Below, piece after piece: positions 13,434-25,200 of a DNA stretch of 64,000 nt. Below the pieces are notes generated by a model. It was not told where the DNA came from and did no database searches. It was given only the letters and a program-made list of their open reading frames with translations. This DNA is from Aspergillus flavus (lineage: Eukaryota > Ascomycota > Eurotiomycetes > Eurotiales > Aspergillaceae): NCBI RefSeq assembly GCF_009017415.1, contig NC_092406.1, positions 5,952,001 through 6,016,000 on the forward strand, read 5' to 3'. Numbering within the stretch: position 1 is the first letter of the stretch; each line of letters begins with the position of its first letter. The position numbers and the translations under genes are program-made.

Positions 13434-14053
13434 AGGGGCATGGGTAGTATGAAATCCTTGACTCAAGTGAATATCTTGGTCCCTGGAAATCGCAGGCGTT
13501 TCCGGATGCCCATATGACAATAAAATAAATATATTCACGGGTTCCCCCATTTTGGTTCCTCCCATGCAGTTGGTTTCTAGTGGTATCCATTTTGCTTTTC
13601 TTCCTATTTACATACTAAAGGATAAAGAGAGGACTGGTTCACTCCCGTTTCGTTCTCGTATGTCCCCGAATTTACCTATGTTACTGGCTACTGGCTATTT
13701 GACTTGGGTCTGTGTGAGCGTGCATGAAGAAGACGGCAGCTGCATTGCAATTGAGCGCTAGTTTGATCTTTTGATTGACGAATGGATAGATTTGATGAAG
13801 CAGTTGATTATAGTATAGTATATACGAGATAGTACTCTATCTATTTGTTTTTCGTTCGTATCCCTCTCTTCTTTTAATAAAAACATGATTCTATTTCTGA
13901 TAAAAACAACTCGGTAAATCGGAGGATATATAATCATTTCATCAATCGTCAATCATACATAAAAAAAGGAAAACAAAACCATCCACACGCACATCAAATC
14001 AACCCATAAATCCACCAACCCATATACTCTTGAAAGAAGAGATACAAGCTCAA
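13434..14053. other. Convergent 3' intergenic region
   Basis: Lies between the stop of mpkA and the stop of the minus-strand gene at 14054. It is AT-rich and likely holds both 3'UTRs. No gene or repeat was recognised. Confidence 0.6.
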
Positions 14054-16300
14054 TCAATAGTAATAACCCCTCCACCAAACAGCCATACAAGATGCAACGA
14101 GCAAATCCAGCATCTTAATACCCTCATCCTCGATGATCAATTTACCCAGTTTAGCGCTCTTCCCGCGCATGCCGCCGCCAGCGTTTTCTCGTGCAAGCGA
14201 GAGATCGAGGCGGTCTTCGCTTGGTGGACGGCGGAGAGGACGACGGGGTCCGTCGTCGAGGTCTGCGACGCCGCTGCTCGTGCTGCTTGTTGAGGGTTTG
14301 CGGGTGGGCACTCCGAAGTTGGAGGTGGAGGATGTGGAGTGGGCGGATGCGCCGGAGCGGGCGCGTGGGCGGTTGTAATTGTTTGGGTTGAGGAACTGGG
14401 CGAGAGAGGCGCGCTTTGAAGTCCGGTCTGAGGGGGAGGAGGGGCTTGGGTCGAGGTTGTGGCCGTGGCCGTGGTTGTTAGGGTTGCTGGTTAGGTCTTT
14501 GAAGGCTGGGGTTTGGCTGAGGGTGAAAGGGGAGATGTGGGAGGGGCCTGGTTGATGGTGGAGATGGCCTGCTTGGAAAGGGGTGTTGAAGCGGATTTCG
14601 GCGACTGTTACGGCGGGGTTGTCGATGGAGGCGCCGTTGGGGCCTGTTGAGGGCATTGGGATCATGTGCTTGCATTTGAGGCTGCGGCCGTTTACGCTCG
14701 TGGAGAATGTGCAGGTGCCGTTCCAGGGTGAGGTGAAGGTGTAGTAACCGCTTTTGAGTTTGGAACCGCTGTGTTTCGAGGGACTGCTTGTTCCGTTGTC
14801 GAGTGAGGGTCGGTTTCCTCCTAGGTCTAAGGAGCCCCGGCCGTCTTCCTGATATGGTCGAGATACACATAGTTTGCGGTGGAACTTTCGGGGATGCGAT
14901 GGTTGGGTGGGGGTGCTCTCTGCCAATTCGGCTTGGGTAGGCCGGAAAGAAGACAGTGAGATGCGATTGCCCATTTCAGACGGTAGATTTATTCCCAGAC
15001 TGGCCAATGAGAGCGGTTCGCTTTGCGCAGCGAACCTGTTGTATCCTGGCGTGGACACTTCGATGTCAATAGCGCCACCGTCCATTTTCGGTGTCGATAT
15101 TGTTGCTACATTCCATTGACTCCCATGAGTAGGATCGCGACGGATGAGAGTGATATGGAAGCCAGGTCTTTCCGGCGGTTTGCTGTCATAAGGTCTTCTA
15201 CTTGGAGATTGGCCTGGACTTCGTGCTGGAGAACCCATGCGATTGTATGATGGATTCGCATGAGCCGACTGGGGTCGCGCTTGAGGTCGCCTGGAGTCAA
15301 GGCTGTGACGGCCTGAGGTCAGAACCTCATACTTTTCCTTCCAATTCTCCGCATTTCGTCCGGGCATATACCCCGACAAGGCACTCCAACGATTGGCCTT
15401 CTTCGGCGCAGAATTATCCTCGATCAATTCAAAGGCGAGCTCATCCTTCGGGACAGGTGGTAGTGGTCGAGCCGACAAAGGCGGCCTTGCTTCAACCTCG
15501 TCGCCCGGTACCGTATGTCCGAGGAAGCCATCGCGACTTTCGGTTGTCATCTGAGTCGCAGACTGGGGGAGATCGATCGATGAGCGACTCCCCATCAAAC
15601 CCGGACGAGCCGGCATCAGAGACAGCGGCAGATCTGCAGAATTCGGCACCGGGAGAACATTCTCTGGCAGCGACACATTGGATCGGTGAGCAGGGAGGGG
15701 AGGGCGTGCATCAGCATCCACTTTTGCGCCACCACCGCCGCCAGGAACAGGCTTCCGTCGAACATGATTCATCTTCGCAAACTCAGGAGGAACATCCGCT
15801 TCCTCTCCTAGCTCCCTCCGCAGTTTCGCTTCTTCCTCGCGCTCTTGCTCACATTCCTGGAGCAAGACATCGTCCTCGGGCGTCGAGACATGCAGATAGT
15901 AGAGGGACGCATTGATGGCCTCAGCCGAAACACTGGCTTTCGTTGGTGGTTTCAGCGGGGAGAGAAAGACATCTAGATCGCGAATCAAAGACGTTGAAAT
16001 TAGCATCCATCGTCCAAACTTGAATAGATTAAATGATCGGTCAATTTCTCCCACCGCTTATGCGGGGTACTTCAAGCGATATGCAATCGACCATGACGTA
16101 CCTTTACTGCCCGGGACTCTCACAATATACAAAACCAAAGGATCAAGTTTCTTCTGCGTCGGATTCCGCGGATAAGCCGGAGGATTCGAGGCTACAGCGG
16201 TAATGGAGGATAGCGAGCGAGCCTCAACGGGGCCTTGGGGAAGGCTGTGGTTTGGCGATGCGGCGGACGGAGAATCCGCCGCTGCATCGACCTTGGCCAT
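14054..16300 (-). CDS. Conserved Ser/Pro-rich protein of unknown function, possibly DUF1769 (UPF0590) family
   Basis: Two exons (16300-16102 and 15972-14054) join in frame through a GTACGT donor to about 705 residues. The protein is largely low complexity, rich in Ser, Pro and Arg, with polar regions that look disordered. Two blocks look folded and conserved: an N-terminal one (LVLYIVRVPGSKDVFLSPLK) and a C-terminal one around YTFTSPWNGTCTFSTSVNGR followed by SLKCKH. This second block is reminiscent of the fungal DUF1769 family, a memory-based assignment. A coiled, charged stretch (ECEQEREEEAKLRRELGEE) lies near residue 100. There is no signal peptide; a weakly hydrophobic stretch near the C-terminus ends in WWRGYYY. 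Function is not known. Confidence 0.7.
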
Positions 16301-16931
16301 TTACGGGAGAGGGAGCAAGAGAACAGATCCCCCAAGCGTAAAGGATGGAGAAGCAAAGGACGAGAAGATGATGGGATAATATGACGGACGTAATAAATGA
16401 AGGTGTGAATACGAAAGCGTGGTAAACAAACGCTTGCGGAGACGCCGAACGGGCTGCGGAGAGTGCCGCCAAGAGCTGAAGACGAAAATCACTCTGCCAT
16501 CGCGGGTCGGTCTGGACTTACGTGCATCGTGAAGATAGTTGGGGACAAACGCTATTTAAAATGATAAATAGAAATTAAGAGTTGGGAAGGGTAATAAGAA
16601 GCTGGGAAGGCAAGGCGAGGAGGCAAATGGGTTGTAGGGAAGGGAAAAAAAAAGGTTGCCTGGCTGGCGAATGATACACGCGTACGGACAGCGATAGGGC
16701 ATCAATGCCAAGTGCTATGTCTTTCAGATTTGGTATCTCTAATCAAATAGTTACAAGTGTTCCCATGCTCAAAGAAAATCGAAATGAGGACCTCACGTCT
16801 CATGGAACGTCCGTCAGGGAAATTAGCGCGCATTACCCATACAAAGCAAATAATAGCAGATGAAAAGAATTAACGCCCAGGCTCCAAGGCTCCAACCCGC
16901 CCAATGTTATGCAGATCACTATGATGGCAAC
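16301..16931. other. Intergenic region, promoter of the 14054-16300 gene
   Basis: Lies between two minus-strand genes and should contain the 3' end of bsd2 and the promoter and leader of the downstream gene. A purine-rich stretch (pyrimidine-rich on the coding strand) is visible near 16570-16660. No gene was recognised. Confidence 0.55.
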
Positions 16932-18181
16932 TTAAACAACGGTCTCTGTTCTTTCATTTGTTGCAATGATCGGCACAGGAAGGCCTCGGTCAGGACTTTG
17001 CAGCACCAGCTGCTCGTGGCGTCGGGCCCGTAGAAAGTCGCTGATAGCGCGGATTAAGATAAACCAACCAACAATCATGAGAACGTACGAAATCCATTCA
17101 CTCGTGGAGATCCCGGAAACACCACCACCGCCACCATCGCTCCCAGATCCATCGGCTACGGAGCTGGGGTCGAAATTGTGACTGTTGGGATCCGGAGGTG
17201 TCACGTATTGGTCTGTACCATCGTCTGGTTTCGTATCACTTCCGCCTTTCATGTAGAATCCGTATTGTACGAGAGTAAGACCGAGACCAGCCCTACTTCC
17301 GTTCTTCGCTGCATGCGTAGTATGGAGAAGGTAGGTCAGGAGGAAACCGACCAGTTGGAAGGACATGGAGATCATGGCGTTCCAGACAAACGAAAACACG
17401 GACCCCACTGGCAACCCATCCACGTACACCTCGTCGGATGAAATCCCTGGGGCCAAAATCGTAGTCTCCCAGTACGGAGGGGTAGCATCAGCAGCCGCCT
17501 CTTCATAGGACTATACACAAGGCGTCAGCACGAGATCAATAGAAATACGCATCGTTCACCACACGAAACACGAGGTGAATACATACCGGAGGAAGGTCTT
17601 CAGTTTTCTCTCCACGCTCCGGCTTAGCCGCCAGGTTCGCAAAGACACCGTCATTCGTCGAACTGATCACTCGGCTACCAGTGCTGAAACTCGGTAGGAT
17701 TGTCTGCCTCCTTTGAATCCCACTACGCGGATCACTGGACTGTTGCTGTTCATTGCCCATTCCAGATGAGGAACTAGCGGTCGCACTGCTGCCATCTGCC
17801 ACTGGTCGCGATTCCGGCTGAGCCCGCATTAGTCGCTGACGGTCATCCGGCTCATCCGCTTCGGAGTCGCTCTCGTCATCAAATGCGTCGGCCAGCGTCT
17901 GGTCCGCATCGTTGTTTAGGGGATCGTCATGGAGAAGGCGTCTGGATGATGGAGAGGTGGAACGAGAGCGAAACGAGGGAGGGGGGGAGTTTGGTGTTCC
18001 CCGGAGAGGGATTGACGATTGTGATTGCGGTTCTTCATCTTCATCGTGGGCGTTTACCTAGAAACCACAAAATCAGCAACCCGTACCAGAAATTTCACAA
18101 TTTATCGGTAAATCCTATGCAATTTGCAACCAATCCAGGGCGGTGGGCGACTCTTACCCTTTGATAGCGCTGCGAGCTCAT
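16932..18181 (-). CDS. bsd2: Bsd2/Ndfip-family membrane adaptor of Rsp5/Nedd4 ubiquitin ligase
   Basis: Three exons (18181-18158, 18057-17587, 17510-16932) give 357 residues. The N-terminal half is hydrophilic and acidic. It is followed by a PPSYEEA motif, the PPxY type bound by WW domains of Rsp5/Nedd4 ligases. Three hydrophobic segments follow: around GSVFSFVWNAMISMSFQLVG, an adjacent helix with LGLTLVQYGFY, and a C-terminal one (ISYVLMIVGWFILIRAI). This matches Bsd2/Ndfip, which recruits the ligase to membrane cargo such as metal transporters at Golgi and endosomes. The PPSY codons are split by the second intron between PP and SY. The first exon is 24 nt. The 5' end faces the Cbp6-like gene 465 bp away. 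Confidence 0.88.
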
Positions 18182-18645
18182 GACGAGCTGAGCGAGGAAA
18201 GGAAATCCGGAAAGAGAGGGGAAGGGCGGTAAAGAGAGTAGATCGGGGTTCACGACAGAGGCTTTATAGTATTACCAACAAAGAAGACAAGGGAGAAAGA
18301 GTGTCCGAGGGAAAGCGATGATGAAGATGGAAAGGGATCGACTGTAGATGGAGGATGGGATGGAAATGAGGGCGATTACATGGCGGAGTGGAGAGAGCGT
18401 CTGTCAGTGGCTGAGAACCGCCGCTGCTGCTGCCTGGGGCATTCCGCCCACCCCCCGTGACTTGACTTTTTGCCCGTGTAGATCATATCAAATAATTTAG
18501 ATATCGCTACTCCAACAACACATCGCAACCCACTTAATCAATTGCATTTGTTCGGGACAACTCCGCAGATTCTTGGAGTTTCTACAAAATTCGAATTTCC
18601 CGGACAGACCGCTTTTCTCGCTCATACATCACAGTCGCAAACATC

Positions 18646-19097
18646 ATGTCCAAGCCATCGGTAAGTCTTGAATTGCAACCAGACTAGATCAACCAACAGT
18701 AACCTGACAACTGTTTTAGGCCCAAACTATCACGCGCATCAATCACCTTCTCAAACACTGGCCCACTGACCATGTCCGCCCATCAGCCGTCTCCGTTCAG
18801 ACATACCTTCAGTCCTACCTCCCCCAAACCTCAGAGAACGCTTCTAAGCAGCCGCAACAACAACAACAGTCGTCACAATCGCCACCCCCACCTCTCTCAG
18901 AAGCCTCTCTGAATGCGCTGTCGTCGCTGCTGGAAGATCGCTATGCCAGACGGTATCCATTGCCTCCTAAGCTGCGGCGGCCGACAGGAAACCCAGACTA
19001 CTATGACAATGTGCTTAAAGAGTTCTCAGAGGCTCCGACACGGGATTTTTGGGGGAGAGTGAGCGCAAGGCTGAAGGGTCTCTTCAGGTTTAGCTAA
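18646..19097 (+). CDS. Small Cbp6/UQCC2-like mitochondrial cytochrome b assembly factor
   Basis: A short gene with a 15-nt first exon (18646-18660), one intron, and a second exon at 18720-19097, encoding 130 residues. The pattern RINHLLKHWPTDHVRP, a following TYLQSYL helix, then LLEDRYARRYPLPPKL and a C-terminal FWGRVSARL segment resembles the Cbp6/UQCC2 family, whose proteins begin with a leucine-rich helix, WPxD and a YxxxYPxP motif. That family binds newly made cytochrome b at the mitochondrial ribosome exit during complex III assembly. A Gln/Ser/Pro-rich insert (about residues 50-67) separates the two halves. I judged the match by eye from remembered family patterns, so the assignment is moderate. 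Donor GTAAGT and acceptor TTTTAG are strong. Confidence 0.65.
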
Positions 19098-19438
19098 GGT
19101 ATTGCAATATTGGCAAAATTGGAAATTAGGGTTGGATTGAGGAGTTTGTATATCTATGTTATGTACTTCTATGTATTGCGATGGGAATATAGACCGCGGA
19201 TAAGAGATTATTCTTGCCGCTTCTCGGTTGTCTTAATATTTTCTGGTGGGGAAAATGTACTATTATTGTCCAACGCATATGTTTTTAAATGGTCTGAACT
19301 ATTTTTTGGAATGAAATGGTATATACAACAGATCCCGTACCCGACATGACTTCACAAACTATACGCTTATAAATCCCATAATTTTCGCGAAATGGTGACA
19401 TCCAGACATGCAAACAAAAAAATGATAACAGGACGTGA

Positions 19439-21121
19439 TCACAGCATGGGCTTCACATCATCAGCAACCTTGAACGGAGCTTCTGTCTTGCTGCGGACCT
19501 CATCAACAGTGACACCATCGGCAAGCTCAACCAGGGTAAGACCGTCAGTGAAGTCAACATCAAAGACACAGAGTTCAGTGATGATACGGCTGACACAAGT
19601 CTTGCCGGTCAAGGGGAACTCGCACTGCTTGACAATCTTGGGGTTGCCCTTCTTGTCAGTGTGCTCCATAGTGACAACCACCTTCGTAGCGGAGGGGTTG
19701 GAGACTAGATCCATAGCACCGCCAAAGCCCTTGATCTTACCGGGCAACATCCCTATAATGCCACAGTTAGTACGGACAGATGATAAAGTACAAGAGAAAA
19801 TCACGTGCAGAAGAACTTACAGTTAGCCAAGTCACCTCTGGCGCTCACCTGCATGGCGCCCAGAATGGTCAAGTCGATTCTTCCTGAACGGATCATGCCG
19901 AAGGACTCGTCACTGCCAAAGCAAGCCGCACCGGGTGCGAGTGTAACGGTCTCCTTTCCAGCGTTGATAAGATCTGGGTCTTCCTGGCCCTTCTTAGGGT
20001 AGGGGCCTAATCCCAGAATACCGTTCTCAGACTGGAGCTGGACTTCCACGGAAGGATCGACGAAGTTGGGTGCAAGCATGGGCATACCGATACCCAAGTT
20101 TGCGTACATCCCGTTCTTGAATTCCTTAGCCGCACGACGGACAATACGTTCACGCTTGGCGGCGGTGTCACCCTTGCCCAGGGCAGCAGTGTCCTCACCC
20201 TCCTCCTTGGCAAAGGTGTACTTCTCGATATTCTTCGGTGTCGTGCTCTGAATAACACGCTTGACGTAGATACCGGGCAGGTGAATAGCAGCCGGCTCAA
20301 TCTCACCGGGCTCGACGATGTGCTCGGCCTCAACGATGGTCATCTTAGCATTGCGGCCCATAGCCCCGTTGAAGTTCTGGGCAGCATAGCGGAACTGGCA
20401 GTTGCCCAATTTATCGGCTTTGTAAGCCTTGACCAAGGCATAGTCACCCTTGATAGACTCCTCCATGACATAGCTCTTGCCATCAAAGACCTTGACATCG
20501 CGGGGTTTGCTCCGCAGAGCGACGGTGCCATCGGCATTGTGCCTCAAAGGCAGCTCACCTGTCTGCACAACTGTACCAAAAGCGGCAGGTGTGTAGAAAG
20601 CCGGGATTCCGTGACCGCCCGACCGACAACGCTCAGCCAAGGTACCCTGTGGTGTCAACTCCAATTCAATCTCGCCCGTTAGGTACATGCGCTCAAAGGT
20701 CTTGTTCTCGCCCACATAGCTGGCAATCATCTTCGAGATCTGCTTGGATTCGAGAAGAAGGCCAAGACCAGCTCCGTCCACACCGGCGTTATTGCTGACC
20801 ACCGTCAATCCGGTGATCGAAGGGTTCGCTCGCACAGCATTGATTAGAGTGTCCGGTACACCAGAGAGACCAAATCCACCTGCCAGAACGGTCGAGTTGG
20901 ACTTCATGTCCTTGATTGCTAATTCTGCAGAAGATACGACCTTGTTGATCTCAGAGCGACGGACGCTGCTGGAAAATGCACGCGCAAGGAATCGTTGATG
21001 CTAGTAGGAGACTCGTCAGTATGATCCCGCTTCGAGGTGTCTGTATTGGTAACACTACCTTGCTCGGGTTTGCAGAGAATTGCCGCGCAAGGCGCAGGCA
21101 CGTAGCAACTTGTGAAGGCAT
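19439..21121 (-). CDS. Succinyl-CoA:3-ketoacid CoA-transferase, mitochondrial
   Basis: This enzyme moves CoA between succinyl-CoA and acetoacetate in the mitochondrial matrix. Exons 21121-21059, 21000-19821 and 19752-19439 join to 518 residues. The N-terminus ([21 protein letters not shown]) is basic, lacks acidic residues and looks like a matrix presequence. The alpha part carries [13 protein letters not shown]; the beta part carries the family motif [11 protein letters not shown], whose Glu is the catalytic nucleophile. The next segment contains [14 protein letters not shown] and the [12 protein letters not shown] strand. Alpha and beta halves are fused, as in eukaryotic enzymes. It converges on the Cbp6-like gene with about 340 bp between stop codons. 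Substrate preference for other short-chain acids cannot be excluded. Confidence 0.93.
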
Positions 21122-22251
21122 GGTGAACTGAGAGCCTAACGGGATTAGACGCACAGAGAGCACTACAGTCTGCTGTGAAGAGTCGCAACTAATGAAACTC
21201 AGGCGTCAGTCTCTTCGTGAGAATTAAGAAGACACTGAGAAGTAGTAGTTCAAGATGTTCCCAGTTACGCTTTTGAGCTAAGGAGCAGCGCGTACGAACG
21301 GATATATACTGTCTTCGGAAACCAAGAGCGGCTTGCGACGGAGGTGCGGAAAGATACCCGTAACGGGTGTTATCAACCCTTCCTTAGTACCCCGGAATTT
21401 CCCCGCATTCGTTAGAGATCGGACAACAAGCTCTTATCCGTCACTTGCTTTACTTAAAGTCATTACCACGCTCCCTTTACACAACTACTACCACAAAAGC
21501 AATCTGCATTATTCACGCCAAATCCCAATTCTATCAGCCTACAGCTTGTCAACTTCCGGAATGGAGGCAGCATGTTGCACTGCCGATGTGGACTGCCGAT
21601 GGCGGGCAATGTTCCGTTTCCGATCCGCGGCCCGCCCGTCGGATCCATCTAAGCGATCAGTTCGAGTCACGTGTTTAGATTAGAGCATACTACAACCAGG
21701 TTATATAAGACATAGACAAATGTCATTGTACATCATAGACAGTCATAACTAATGGTATCAACCGCTATTTACAGGAACAATAAGTACCGACCCGCTGCCA
21801 TGCACAGCCAACAATAACTCAACATCACACAACTAACATGAAGATTCTGTAAATGCATGTTTGGGCGGCTTGTAGTAGATATTTGCATGAACAGGGATAG
21901 CCCGAGGCTTAAAAGTCCAAGGCAATTCGAATTAAGTATGTCCTCATTTGGTTCGAGCACAGCAAGTATAGCGAAGGCAAAGAAGTCGTCTTGATCAATG
22001 AATGTTTCCGCAGCCTTCGCTTCAAAACAACATGTTTCGCTAAGGATAACCGGGAAACCTCGTCTATACAGCATAGAAAGGATGACATAGGCAGCATCAT
22101 GAATATAAGCGCACCAACCACGGGATCAGGGTCAGATGTCACTGCACAGAGTGCCACCCAGCTTAGCTAGTTGAGCCAGCTATATCATCTAACCCTTTTC
22201 GTTTCAATGGATTCAGTGATGCGACTCCGGTCGGAAGTGTTGTTTCAGAGC
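21122..22251. other. Intergenic region, promoter of the CoA-transferase gene
   Basis: About 1.1 kb between two minus-strand genes, holding the CoA-transferase promoter and the 3' flank of ubp2. A CACGTG E-box-like hexamer occurs near 21668. No gene or repeat family was recognised. Confidence 0.5.
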
Positions 22252-25200
22252 CTACCATTGCACATCATGGAAGTCAGTGTCTTTGTTTGACGGCCCTCTG
22301 CCAGTGACCTCATTACCCCCCACACCTGTGGGGCCCGTTTTATCTTCTATATGGTGGTTATCTTCCGTACCTGATGTGCCTTTGTCAGCCCATATCTCAT
22401 CGTATGCCGGTGGGTTCATGTCCACATCTTCTGCAACCGTCGGCGGAGTAACTCCCTCCGTAGCAATTCCTCCATCCCCGCTCAGTTGATCCTCTGGGGG
22501 AGACTCGAGTATCTCCCTGCAAAGAGGACTGACTAGACGGTCCTTCATAGTCGCATTGACGTATACTAAGAAGTACGGAGTCGGGGGATTTTGGCGGTCC
22601 TGGCTCGTGAATATTTCATCCAGGTCGTGCACTTCAGTGACATAGTTGTCGTTATATTTCCGCCAAATATCTCGTTCGAAATCACAGATGTAAATGTAGT
22701 AGTGCCCGAATTCAACGGAGCCATGATGAACGAAGACAGCATAGAGACGATAGGCCAAATGTTTGTAGTCAGCAAACTGGCTTGAGATCATAGTTTGTAG
22801 ATCCTTGATCTCCTGCTCAATGTCTAGAGAACATGTTAGTATAATTGTTCACAACAAGCAACCCAGGACGAAACAATATAGGAGCTTAGGATAGATGGGA
22901 GTAAAGAACGAGTAATGTGACACTTACAGTTCAGCTCTGCCCTCGCTATCTGGGAAAGTTGATTAAGCTCAGGTATAAGTTCTGAATTGATAGGAACCGC
23001 ATCTGCTGCGATCTCGGGGTCCTCCTTCATAGAGTTCAGCTCTTCTAGAACATCCTTGGCATTGTCGAACAAGCTCGGTATGTCCAGGCCATCAGCTTCC
23101 TGCGAGGAGTTAGCACATCTCTTTGCTGAGGATGGTAACCATCCTTCGTTTGGTTCATACACTTTGGCGTTGCAACTCTGCTCGACGAGCCTCGAGCGTT
23201 CTTAATGCATTTTTCCATTCCCAACACTGACGACGGCGATTCAAAATTTCGGGTTGTTGGGTGTCCATATACCGATCAAGGTAGATAGTCTCCTTCAATT
23301 CTAAATGGTGGGTGGACTTGAAGGAGCGCTTCTTGACAGGATCGAACTGGACACGCTGGACCTGAACCTGGAGAACTGGCGGCAGCTTGCTGATTGCACT
23401 AAACTGTTCCGCCACCGAATTACCTACGCTAACTTTCTGGACGTCAAAAGCACCGTCAATGGCAGCATAGATATCTCGTGATCCAGTGGCGACGTCGATC
23501 TTTATATCACACCACCATTCTTCCTTTGATCGCACTCCTTCAGTTGTTTGGATGTAGGACTTGGCTTTGCCGTAAAACAAGCTATTGAAGGAGAGTATAA
23601 GTTAGCCCAGACCTTGACATATAGAGGCATTGAAACTCACTCTTTCACCTGATCGAGCTGCTCACCGTCTGGAGCAAGCGAAATTGGCTTGATGGCACAT
23701 TGACTCTGGAACAGGACATTATTGATTACTTCTGTCACATCCTGCTGAGCTCCAATCTCTACTTCCTCTATAAGTTGCTTCTGCGGGTCAGGTTGAGGAC
23801 CAGGCCGTGGAGGAACTGGAGGAGGCTGGCTAGACAACTCATTCTGCTCACCAGAAGTCGGTTTGTCGGATGGTTGGTACTCAACTGCCTCAGGGGTTAA
23901 CACGTCCTGCACGTCCATCTTTGTAGGATCTGTAACTAGAGGCTCGGGTTCCTTGTCATTAGAAGACGGGACTGTGGCATCGATCCTGGCGCCATCAGAA
24001 ACAAGAGTTGCCTCGCTATCAACATCGCTTGTCGTTGAACGTTGGGGTTTCTCTGGCTCGGGAGCTATGGGCCCCTTGACTTCACTTTCCGGAGTCAGCT
24101 GTGGGGGCCCGAGAGGTCCCATAACTGGCACACCGTTGATTTCACCGAGAGCACTAGGTCTGATTCCAGACAGCGTCGACCGGCGACGAATAGCGGCTTC
24201 GTTAGACGGGCTGATCAGCGTCAACCGCGCCAGCTCCTGGGTGGGAATAACGTAAGTTGCTGGGGCAGTGATCATGTCATTGAAAAGAGTTCGCAACTCG
24301 CTAAGGACTAGAGCAGATAGTCGTGAGCTTTTCAAATCCAACACGCATACTCAAGAAAGCAAGAATATCACTTACAACGTTGGGACCGCTCAACCTCCTT
24401 TTGCGAAACCTTGCGAGACCCCACCTGTTTTTGGCCCAACATGTCCTCATTTATCTCCATTTTGAATTTCTCGAAGTCCAAGACCATATCACGGTATGGC
24501 CGAATTGAAAAATAGAATTGCAACAGACTGTTGAGGTAGCAGGTATTGCCAATATTCTGCAGTCCAACTGGCCATTCAGCCAAGTTACGGTCAGGTTTAG
24601 TGGTAGAACCAGAAACCATATTGCTCAGCAGAGGGCTATTCTTATCTTTCGCGATAATCCGCAACGCCTGATTGTAGTTCTCAGCTTGTGCTGGAGCTTC
24701 ATCCACACAGATAGTGTATGCTGCCATGATTGCTCCCTCATCCACGGTGCGGTCGGGTATCTGAAGGAGACGGTAGGCATCAGCAACGTCCATCTCACCG
24801 GCAGTCATTTCGCCTGTCTTGAGAAAATGTTTCAAGGCTTCCGATTTTCGCTCTTCTGCTAGCAGCTGGACTGCACGGCGAGCAAGATCCCGGCTCGATG
24901 GGTTGTCATTGACCTTGAGTGAAGTCAGCACACAAAGACTCTAAGCTGGATATAAGTCATGGAAGAAATACTTTAGCTGTGTAAACTGCCATAACAAAAT
25001 CATCAGGCGTATCAGCGCTGACGCCAAGGAAAACCCGGGCCTGCTCAGCAGTTGACACCCCTATTGCCGTTAGTTATGCCATTTAAAACTATTTTGGTTG
25101 GGTCAACTCAGTCGTACTTTCTTCCGCTGCTGCCTTGATCCGCTCACTCCGCCTGCTATCTCCTATCCTCCATAGTTGTCTGCGGGTCTCAGTCTCCTGA

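Noticed and set aside
15202..15915. 237-codon open frame on the plus strand opposite the Ser/Pro-rich gene
   Set aside because: Composition mirrors the Ser/Pro/Arg-rich coding strand; no recognisable domain and no splice context.
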